Assembly (NCBI GenBank): GCA_947588995.1
Contig: CANPZI010000012.1
Span: forward strand, 16,167 to 80,166
Direction: 5' to 3'
Length of the DNA stretch: 64,000 bases
From: an uncultured Lachnospiraceae bacterium
GTDB taxonomy: Bacteria; Bacillota; Clostridia; Lachnospirales; Lachnospiraceae
The notes beneath the pieces were generated by a model. That model saw only the letters and a list, made by a program, of their open reading frames with translations, was not told where the DNA came from and ran no database searches. Shown piece after piece: positions 30,445 to 37,739 of the stretch (positions within the stretch are counted from its first letter, which is position 1; every line of letters starts with the position of its first letter). The position numbers and the translations under genes were made by a program.

Positions 30445-31434
30445 ATGGGCAGCGGCGGAAGAAATGTGCGTTCGAGAAAGCAGCAGGCACAGCAGAGAAG
30501 AAAAAACCGAGTAAAGAGAAAAATATTTCAGTTGTCAGTCGTTTTGATTATCGCGATACTCCTGTTGTGTGTCGGGAATATCTACGCCCGCATAGCCGAG
30601 CTGCAGAGAGAGCTAAAACGGCTGGAGGATCAGGTGCGCGGCGCGGAAAAGACCTATGCGCGGGAAGCGGAAGCGTTATCGGATGACAGTCGGACGGGTT
30701 ATGCGGACAGTATCGCGGCCGCGGCTGTGGGTGAACCTGTGGAGCGCAGCGAGGAGGAGGTGCTCGCAAGACTTGACGAGCTGGGAGCGGACGATCCCGT
30801 CATAGCGGATATCCGGCAGCACTGTGAAGATTATCCGGAAGAACTGCTGGCCGCACTGGCAAACAATCCGGAGATGAGAGATTTTGCCGCGGGTTATCAC
30901 AGCGGAAAGGAAAACAGTTCCGGGGCGCTGACCGAGGCAGAGGCGGAACAGGAATTTCCGCTTTTTCTGCAGTGGGATCCCAGATGGGGTTATCGGTCTT
31001 ACGGAGGAAGCTGCATTGGTCTGGCGGGCTGCGGGCCGACCTGTCTGTCTATGGCGCTTTTCTACCTGACGAGAGACAGTGCGCTCACGCCCGCCAAGAT
31101 CGCTGATTACAGTATGGAGAACGGTTATTATATGGAGGGAACGGGCACGGCGTGGGCGCTGATGGAGGATGTGCCGAAGCAGTACGGACTCAGTGTTGCG
31201 AAACTGAGCACGCGGGCGGAAGAACTGATTGCGGCGCTGGATCACGGCGGCGTCATCGTATGTTCCGTTGGCAGAGGAGACTTCACGACGCAGGGCCATT
31301 ATATCGTCATCTACGGTTACGAGAGCGACGGCTTTCTGGTAAACGATCCGAACTGTGTGGCGAGAAGCCGCAAGTGGGCATTCAGTACACTCAAATCGCA
31401 GATCAAGAATATCTGGGCGTATCTGCCGTCATAA
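30445..31434 (+). CDS. membrane-anchored C39-like cysteine protease
   Basis: 329 residues. A basic N terminus and one span (about 29-46) are followed by a short coiled coil (IAELQRELKRLEDQVRGAEK), a linker and a Peptidase_C39_2-like domain from about residue 165. The catalytic cysteine is in GLAGCGPTCLSMAL, the histidine in GHYIVIYGY and the third residue in VNDPN. It would act outside the cell on peptides or wall proteins. GGAG lies 12-15 bases before the ATG. Its last 32 bases overlap the convergent nucleotidyltransferase gene. Confidence 0.83.
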   Translation: MGSGGRNVRSRKQQAQQRRKNRVKRKIFQLSVVLIIAILLLCVGNIYARIAELQRELKRLEDQVRGAEKTYAREAEALSDDSRTGYADSIAAAAVGEPVERSEEEVLARLDELGADDPVIADIRQHCEDYPEELLAALANNPEMRDFAAGYHSGKENSSGALTEAEAEQEFPLFLQWDPRWGYRSYGGSCIGLAGCGPTCLSMALFYLTRDSALTPAKIADYSMENGYYMEGTGTAWALMEDVPKQYGLSVAKLSTRAEELIAALDHGGVIVCSVGRGDFTTQGHYIVIYGYESDGFLVNDPNCVARSRKWAFSTLKSQIKNIWAYLPS

Positions 31435-33073
31435 ATCCCTTAAAATACCGCCATGTCCTCTGATATTTCTCATAGTCTGCCGGCGTGCCCCAGCCTACAT
31501 AGCGGTCGATGTCAAAGATTTTGGCCCTGCAGCCCAGATCCAGCACGTGCTTCACCACCTGATCGACGTAGAACTCACCGTTGACGCGGTCGTCTTCCGC
31601 GATCATCTTCTTCGTCGCCTCCGTGAAAATCTTTGCCTGCCGAAACCAGAATGTTGCGACCACGGCGGGATCTTCCATGGGGGTGTCGGAGATGGCTTTC
31701 TTGATGGATGTGCCGGTGATATTGCCGTCCGCGTCCGCGATCATCCAGCCGTAGGCGTCGGGGTTTGCCAGGACGGACTCGTTGTGCCGGTAAGTGAACA
31801 CGATACAGTCACATTCTTTTGTCAGTGCCGCAAAGGCCGCTTCGTCGATATCCATGCCGTTGTCACAGCCCGCGATCAACAGCGGTGCTTCAGGATTTAA
31901 TTTATCCTCCGCCAGCATACAGGTGCAGGCCTGCCCTTCCGTCAGGTGATCCACCGTGATAAACTCCGCTTTTGGATAATAGGCGCGGATTGCGTCCTCC
32001 ACCCCGTCCGTCCTGTGAAATGTCCGGTCTACATAGACGACATTGCTGCCGTCCGCCGCCACACCGGGCAGATCGGCCGTGGCGCATACCACCATCGGCT
32101 TCTCCTCGCCGGTACGTCTGTCCACTGTCATAATCGCCGGTTTATGTACTTTATAGCCTGCGTCCGCAAAGCGCTGTCCCGCGCCTGCCATGGGAATCAA
32201 AATTTTGCCGACAGGAGTTTCGCTCTGCCGTGCCGCCGCGCGGTCCGTATCGGGCACGGCATCTTTTTTTGCCGCCTGCCGGAGCAGATCCGTCCAGTAC
32301 ACGAACTCCCGCATATCCTCCGGTGTCCCCCACTGGCAGAAATAGCTGACATCTGCGGGCACCCATACTTTCAGGCCGTCGCGCACCATAAAGTTATACG
32401 GCAGGGACGCGTAAAATTCTCCGTTAATCGCGCATTCCTCATGTTCTGTCAGGACGCGGCAGTATTTTTCCAGCATGGCGCCGTCTCTGAAATAGTATAC
32501 GCCCGGTGAGTGTTTGGCTTTTGTCTTATCCTCCTCGAAAGAATACTTCTCCCGGATCTCGATCAGATTGTCTTCCGCGTCCGTCAGGCAGGAGGCATAA
32601 TAATTCTTCTCAGGCAGCAGGTTCGGATGAAAACCCGTGTAGCACGGCACGGCGCCGTCACAGCTCCGCCGTTTCGCCTCTTTGACAAAGGCGGCGTAGT
32701 CCCAGACCATGTAGAAATCGCAGTAGTTGATGATAAAACCGTCCGAAAAGTCAATACCGCCCGTATTTTCCTGTCCGCGCAGCATCTTGCAGGCGCGCAG
32801 AACGTCATAGACGGGGCCCTTTTTCACCCAGTCTTCGATCGATACCACCGTCGTTTTGGGCGCAAGCTGCAGCAGACGCTTTCGCATGGACGGATCCCGG
32901 CGCAGATGTTCGCCGCGGCAGACGAAGATGAACTGCACGTCCGCGGGATACATGCCGGTCACGATCCACTCTATGATTGGCTTATCCATGATTCGGATAA
33001 AAGGTTTCAGTTCCTGATAGCCGGCCGCCACAAAGCGGGAGCCGTAGCCTGTCATGGGAATGATTACGTTCAT
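31403..33073 (-). CDS. tandem sugar-nucleotidyltransferase protein
   Basis: 556 residues with two nucleotidyltransferase (GT-A-like) domains in one chain. Domain 1 begins MNVIIPMTGYGSRFVAAGYQ with its lysine in LKPFIRIMDKPIIEW. Domain 2 begins near residue 290 with KILIPMAGAGQRFADAGYKV and KPAIM. Such enzymes activate a sugar phosphate or alcohol phosphate with CTP or UTP. Domain 2 keeps the GCDNGMDID region expected for the metal site; domain 1 has NYCDFYMVWD. The doubled layout is uncommon. It follows a class II aldolase by 7 bases, so the two are co-expressed. Confidence 0.8.
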   Translation of the reverse strand: MNVIIPMTGYGSRFVAAGYQELKPFIRIMDKPIIEWIVTGMYPADVQFIFVCRGEHLRRDPSMRKRLLQLAPKTTVVSIEDWVKKGPVYDVLRACKMLRGQENTGGIDFSDGFIINYCDFYMVWDYAAFVKEAKRRSCDGAVPCYTGFHPNLLPEKNYYASCLTDAEDNLIEIREKYSFEEDKTKAKHSPGVYYFRDGAMLEKYCRVLTEHEECAINGEFYASLPYNFMVRDGLKVWVPADVSYFCQWGTPEDMREFVYWTDLLRQAAKKDAVPDTDRAAARQSETPVGKILIPMAGAGQRFADAGYKVHKPAIMTVDRRTGEEKPMVVCATADLPGVAADGSNVVYVDRTFHRTDGVEDAIRAYYPKAEFITVDHLTEGQACTCMLAEDKLNPEAPLLIAGCDNGMDIDEAAFAALTKECDCIVFTYRHNESVLANPDAYGWMIADADGNITGTSIKKAISDTPMEDPAVVATFWFRQAKIFTEATKKMIAEDDRVNGEFYVDQVVKHVLDLGCRAKIFDIDRYVGWGTPADYEKYQRTWRYFKGFMTADTPRYS

Positions 33074-33080
33074 ATCCGTT

Positions 33081-34151
33081 CTATCCTTTCTGCCTGCGAA
33101 ACTTCTCCGCGTCCCAGTTTAGCAGTTCGTCCGCCTGCGCTTCGCTCAGACAGTTTATTTTCTGTCCGAGGTTTCCGCGCTGTACTCTTGCCGCGAAACT
33201 CATCACATTCTCAATCTCCTGCGCCTTGCGCACGCTCTCCGCCAGAATATAGAAACTGCCCTCGTGATAGATCAGCGCGGGCTCGCCGTACCGCTCCATA
33301 AAATCCGTTATATCCGCCGCCTTATATTCTTTTTCGAGCCGCAGCAGCTTCTTGTTCGCATAGACCACGCAGTCCGGGCAGAAAGTATGCTCCCACACCC
33401 CCGGCTCCGCCAGCGGTTCACCCGCATATTCCCGCGACAGATAGCGGTTTTCCGAGAGGTAGACGATATTGCCGGCCAGCGCGTCGATCTGACCGAGCGT
33501 CTGCCAAAGCTTTGTCGCCTCACGGTAAGCGCGGTCGTCGATCTTAAGATACGCCGCGATCTTCTGCAGAACGTCTTCTGTCCGCGCGATCACTTCGCCG
33601 CCGTCGCCGCCGCTCACCACCAGTCCGTGATTTGCCAGGAAGACGACCTGGCCGTCCGCGCCCTGCGCCTGCTGTTCTCTGTACAATTTATAATAAGTCT
33701 CCGCCAGCGCCGCGCCCGGCTTGCGGTAAGGGACGAACACCGCCTGTGGAAAAAGGCTGTGCAGAATGTCCATGCCGCCCTCTCTGGCGGTCAGGATATT
33801 CACCAGGGTCGGATGCGAATGCAGCGTATATTTTCCCGTGACGGCATGCAGGAATGTCTCGATAGAGGCGCGTCCGCCATCGATCTGTGCCTTGGCGAGA
33901 AGCGCCTTGCCGTTCTCTTCGGTCAGGACGTCCTCGCTATGCGTTCCCACATGGTCCCTGAAATAGTCGGTGATGGTTCGGTAATTTACTCTGGAATAGC
34001 CGGTCTGTTCGTTCACATCCGCCAGCTGAAATCCCGAACTTTTGACGAGCATGACATCTTCGTCAAGCTTGACGGAAGTGTTTCCGCCGCCCGCCTGCGC
34101 CAGGTCATTGCGCATACCGGCGTATCTGGATATTCTGATAAAATCCTGCAT
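33081..34151 (-). CDS. class II aldolase/adducin-family protein
   Basis: 356 residues. The N-terminal part has AGGGNTSVK and the zinc-binding LHSHPTLVNIL plus FLANHGLVVSG, as in fuculose/rhamnulose phosphate aldolases and RhaD-type proteins. The C-terminal 130 residues (CPDCVVYANKKLL and onward) resemble the linker of the bifunctional aldolase/dehydrogenase, but the dehydrogenase domain is absent. AGAGG lies 10 bases before the ATG at 34151; the longer upstream frame is not coding-like. Its pairing with a tandem nucleotidyltransferase suggests a role in making an unusual sugar-derived nucleotide, which is an inference. Confidence 0.8.
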   Translation of the reverse strand: MQDFIRISRYAGMRNDLAQAGGGNTSVKLDEDVMLVKSSGFQLADVNEQTGYSRVNYRTITDYFRDHVGTHSEDVLTEENGKALLAKAQIDGGRASIETFLHAVTGKYTLHSHPTLVNILTAREGGMDILHSLFPQAVFVPYRKPGAALAETYYKLYREQQAQGADGQVVFLANHGLVVSGGDGGEVIARTEDVLQKIAAYLKIDDRAYREATKLWQTLGQIDALAGNIVYLSENRYLSREYAGEPLAEPGVWEHTFCPDCVVYANKKLLRLEKEYKAADITDFMERYGEPALIYHEGSFYILAESVRKAQEIENVMSFAARVQRGNLGQKINCLSEAQADELLNWDAEKFRRQKG

Positions 34152-34243
34152 GATATGTAACCTCTCAAATAGTCCACACAATAGATGACCGCCTGCGAGA
34201 TCCGCAGGAACAGATATAGTGTAGCATATTTTGAGGCATATTG

Positions 34244-34897
34244 CTATTCCAGGATTCCTTTTTCCAGAACATACAGAGCCCTTTCGTTCTCTTCCTGACA
34301 GTAGGCAATCATTTTTTCGTCGCCCTGATCCGCCACGACCGTAGTGTCCGCCCCCAGCTGTACAAAACAGACGTAGTCGTCGATCGTCTCCATGCGGGAG
34401 GCCTCTGCCTTGCACAGATTCTGCGGATAGCGCCGGTTTTGCTCGATGACGGAGGCGCGGTACCGCTCCAGCGCCGCCTCTACATCTCCTACGCAGGCCT
34501 CCCTGGCATGGATAATAATCATGGTGTCGATATGGGAATCCATTCCCTGCCGCTCCGCCAGAAAATCCACATACATGTCGTCCGTGATGCCCGTGATCTG
34601 CGCCAGTTCTTCTTTGGACAGGCTGACATCCGGCCAATACTGTTCTCCCAGCAGTTCTTTGACAGCGTCTTTCAGTTCCGTCAATGTGAGGAAGCTGCTT
34701 TTTTGCGGAAAAGGGAAGCTGCTCGCCTGCAGGTCGCCGGAGAGCTTCCGCATCTCGAACGCCTGTCCGCTCTCTACAAGTTCATCCTCCGGCAGCTCGT
34801 CGCCGCAGCCTGTCAACAGCATCGCGCCGATCAGGATGAGCGCCGCGCCCTTTTTGATCCGTCCTGATCCGAGCCGCCATAATTTATCAGCCGTCAT
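34244..34897 (-). CDS. DUF4358-like lipoprotein
   Basis: 217 residues. A lipoprotein signal ends in LLTGCGD (lipobox). The mature part has the pattern DVEAALERYRASVIEQNRRY, then ETIDDYVCFVQLG, which I recall from DUF4358 proteins that lie beside MBOAT acyltransferase genes in Lachnospiraceae. The MBOAT gene here is divergently transcribed. The ATG at 34897 has GGAGGG about 9 bases upstream. Function unknown; likely outer-surface partner of the acylation system. Confidence 0.75.
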   Translation of the reverse strand: MTADKLWRLGSGRIKKGAALILIGAMLLTGCGDELPEDELVESGQAFEMRKLSGDLQASSFPFPQKSSFLTLTELKDAVKELLGEQYWPDVSLSKEELAQITGITDDMYVDFLAERQGMDSHIDTMIIIHAREACVGDVEAALERYRASVIEQNRRYPQNLCKAEASRMETIDDYVCFVQLGADTTVVADQGDEKMIAYCQEENERALYVLEKGILE

Positions 34898-34933
34898 AAG
34901 TCCGTGCCCTCCGTTTTCACATATTTGCCGCAA

Positions 34934-34962
34934 TTGTTAATTGCGGCGTTATTTGGTATAAT
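34934..34962 (+). promoter_or_regulatory. promoter of the MBOAT/glycan cluster with dyad
   Basis: TTGTTA (34934-34939), 17-base spacer, TATAAT (34957-34962). A perfect dyad GCCGCAATT-GTT-AATTGCGGC (34927-34947) lies over the -35 region, a place where a regulator could block or recruit polymerase. It may also act as a terminator arm for a convergent transcript. Confidence 0.65.
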
Positions 34963-35027
34963 AGATTTCGTTATAGTTTTTGCCTTTTTTAGAAAAATAT
35001 GTATGCGAAAGGAAGTTTCCGCGAAAG

Positions 35028-36596
35028 ATGCTGTTCAACTCATACATTTTTATCTTTCTGTTTCTGCCGCTTGTGCTGATCGGCTGGTACGGATTGAATT
35101 ACAGAGGAAAATATAAGGCTGCCAACGTCTTTCTGGCAGGCATGTCGCTGTGGTTCTATGCCTATTTCAACGTCCGCTATCTGGCGGTCATATTGGCCAG
35201 CATCGGCCTGAATTATCTGCTGAGCTTCCTGCTGACCCTTATTCCCGCGGAAGATTCACACACAGAGCCCGCCGATGAAGCTGCTGCGGATGCGGGTCCG
35301 CGCACTTTTCATCTTCATACGGCGCTGTGGCGGCGTGTCGGGCTTTTGGCGGGCCTTGTCCTGAATCTCGGCATCCTGTTTTATTTTAAGTATTATGACT
35401 TTTTTATCGAAAATATCAATCTTGCGTTCCATACAGACTTTACGCTTCGGCATGTTCTGCTGCCTCTGGGAATCAGTTTCTTCACGTTTCAGCAGCTGTC
35501 GTTTATCATCGACAGATGCCTGGGGCGGTGCGAACATTATTCTCTGATCAACTATGTCACGTTTGTCACCTTTTTCCCCCAGCTGATTGCCGGGCCGATT
35601 GTTCTCTATAAAGAGATGATTCCGCAGTTTGAGGATATTTCCAGGAGAAGATTTGAAGCGGCTTCTTTTTCCAGAGGCATCTATCTGTTTGTGCTGGGAC
35701 TGTCGAAAAAGGTGCTTCTGGCGGACACTTTTGCGCTGATGGCAAATTATGGTTTTGCGCAGACTTTTTCTCTGGACACGCTCTCCACGATCGCCGTGAT
35801 TCTGGCCTATACCTTTGAACTGTACTTTGATTTCAGCGGTTACTCCGATATGGCGATAGGACTGGGCAGGATGTTCAATATTGAGCTGCCCGTGAACTTC
35901 AATGCGCCTTACCGTGCCTGCAGCATTAAGGAGTTCTGGCAGAGATGGCACATTACGCTCTCCCGCTTTTTTGTCACCTATGTGTATATTCCGCTGGGCG
36001 GCAGCAGGAGAGGGCGCGTGCGGATGTTAGTCAACACGTTTGTCATCTTCCTCTTAAGCGGCCTGTGGCACGGCGCGGCCTGGACTTATGTGGCGTGGGG
36101 CGCGATGCAGGGGCTTCTGGTGGTCTGGGACAATCTGGGTGTCGTCGGTATCCGGGGACGGGAGGAAAAGAGGCCGTCCCGTTTTCACATTCCCGCGTGG
36201 CTGGGCTGGATTTTTACTTTCTCGCTGTTCAATCTCTCGCTCTTCTTTTTCAGAAGCGAAAGCATGATGGGCGCCATGCAGCTCTTTAAGAATCTTTTCG
36301 CGGGGAACTGGACAGGCAAAATTTATGAGATTGCCGCCCGCCTCGACCTGTCGGAAGTTTATATCTGTAAACAGGCGCTGGAACTGGCGGCCCCCGGTAT
36401 GATGTCATATTTTTATCTGGCTGTCATGCTGCTGCTGTTTGCATTGGCATTTTTTCTGGTCTTTTGTCCCACCGCTTACGAGAGAAGTATGCGCGGAGAG
36501 CTGACGTCCGGCCGCTGTTGGGTGATCTGTATTTTGTTTGTGTGGTGTATCGTGTCGATGTCGGAAGTGAGCACGTTTTTGTATTTTAATTTTTAG
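35028..36596 (+). CDS. MBOAT-family O-acyltransferase (AlgI/DltB-like)
   Basis: 522 residues with about 11 spans. MLFNSYIFIFLFLPLVLIGWY is the usual start. The core EFWQRWHITLSRFF and the catalytic His in LSGLWHGAAWTYVAWG identify the family. Such enzymes carry acyl groups across the membrane to extracellular polysaccharide or teichoic acid together with an SGNH-type partner, which is encoded next. ATG 35028 is preferred to 34980 because the family N terminus begins there; AAAGGAAG lies upstream. Confidence 0.93.
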   Translation: MLFNSYIFIFLFLPLVLIGWYGLNYRGKYKAANVFLAGMSLWFYAYFNVRYLAVILASIGLNYLLSFLLTLIPAEDSHTEPADEAAADAGPRTFHLHTALWRRVGLLAGLVLNLGILFYFKYYDFFIENINLAFHTDFTLRHVLLPLGISFFTFQQLSFIIDRCLGRCEHYSLINYVTFVTFFPQLIAGPIVLYKEMIPQFEDISRRRFEAASFSRGIYLFVLGLSKKVLLADTFALMANYGFAQTFSLDTLSTIAVILAYTFELYFDFSGYSDMAIGLGRMFNIELPVNFNAPYRACSIKEFWQRWHITLSRFFVTYVYIPLGGSRRGRVRMLVNTFVIFLLSGLWHGAAWTYVAWGAMQGLLVVWDNLGVVGIRGREEKRPSRFHIPAWLGWIFTFSLFNLSLFFFRSESMMGAMQLFKNLFAGNWTGKIYEIAARLDLSEVYICKQALELAAPGMMSYFYLAVMLLLFALAFFLVFCPTAYERSMRGELTSGRCWVICILFVWCIVSMSEVSTFLYFNF

Positions 36597-36639
36597 GGCT
36601 GTGTATTATACTTTACGGGAAACAGGAGCGGTATAAGTG

Positions 36640-37728
36640 ATGGACAGGAAGCAAAAAGAATCTGCGGTGTGCGATCAAAACATAAAATTTCTGCGGCAAT
36701 TCGCCGTGCGGACAGCCGCGCTGCTTATTGTCGTTATCGGCGTTGTGGTGCTCTTCGATCCGTTCTATCAGTATCATGCGCCGCTGCCGGGCCTGAAAGC
36801 GATATTGACCGACAAAGAGTACCAGTGTGTCGGCACACTGCGCAATTTCGACTATGACGCACTGATCGTCGGCTCATCGGTCTGTGAGAACTACAATAAC
36901 CACTGGTTTGACGAGGGGTTTGACTGCACCGCCATCAAGGCAATCCGCTCCTACGGCGCTACCGCCGATCTCTGCTATCTTCTGGATCAGGCTTACGCAA
37001 CGCATGAACTGCGATATGTATTCTATAATATTGACCCCTCCTCCCTGTCAGCGAGCACGGAGCCGACCTATGAGCTGACAAAGTGCCCGATGTATCTGTA
37101 TGACCGACGCTTTTTGAACGATTATCCCTATTGGCTCAACAAGGGCGTGCTGTTGGAAAAGATTCCGTATATGCTCGCCTATTCTTTCATCGGGGAGTAT
37201 GACGAGGGGAACTCTTACAATTGGGCGCAGTGGAAATATTTCGGTCAGGATCTGGCGATGGGCATGTACACCAGACTTCCCGACGTGAAACAGATGCAGC
37301 CGGAGACGGCAAACGCCGCCGAGCTTGCCGGCAATATCGCGCTGCTCACGGCGCAGGTCGAGGCGCATCCCGAGACGACGTTCAAATTTTTCTTCTCGCC
37401 TTATTCCATGCTCTGGTGGGACAATGCCTGCCGGAGCGGAGAGCGCGACGCCGTGATCTACAATGAGAAGCAGGCTGTCGGCGCCCTGCTCGCCTATGAC
37501 AATGTAGAGATCTACTTCTATCAGGACGATGAGGACGTGATCACGAATCTGGATAACTACATGGATATGATTCATTTCTCCAAAGATATCAATTATGAGG
37601 TCTGCGACAAGCTGGTAAGGGGCGAAGAGCGGCTGACGGAAGACAATTACGAGGAACGCCTGGAACGGATGCGCGCCTTATCCGACCGGATTGTGCGGGA
37701 GGATATTCTGGCATATTATGCGGAGTAA
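36640..37728 (+). CDS. SGNH-like membrane partner of the MBOAT acyltransferase
   Basis: 362 residues. One N-terminal span (AALLIVVIGVVVLFDPFYQY) is followed by an extracellular domain with GSSVCENY (possible nucleophile Ser) and MDMIHFSKD (Asp-x-x-His), the SGNH/DltD/AlgJ pattern. It would receive the acyl group from the MBOAT protein and pass it to a glycan. It starts 43 bases after the MBOAT gene and ends 11 bases before the kinase fusion. GTG at 36637 is an alternative start. Confidence 0.75.
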   Translation: MDRKQKESAVCDQNIKFLRQFAVRTAALLIVVIGVVVLFDPFYQYHAPLPGLKAILTDKEYQCVGTLRNFDYDALIVGSSVCENYNNHWFDEGFDCTAIKAIRSYGATADLCYLLDQAYATHELRYVFYNIDPSSLSASTEPTYELTKCPMYLYDRRFLNDYPYWLNKGVLLEKIPYMLAYSFIGEYDEGNSYNWAQWKYFGQDLAMGMYTRLPDVKQMQPETANAAELAGNIALLTAQVEAHPETTFKFFFSPYSMLWWDNACRSGERDAVIYNEKQAVGALLAYDNVEIYFYQDDEDVITNLDNYMDMIHFSKDINYEVCDKLVRGEERLTEDNYEERLERMRALSDRIVREDILAYYAE

Positions 37729-37739
37729 AGACAACCCTG

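Noticed and set aside
33081..34637. N-terminal extension of the class II aldolase frame up to 34637
   Set aside because: The extension is Gly/Arg-rich noise that overlaps the DUF4358 lipoprotein gene; the family start is at 34151 with a ribosome site.
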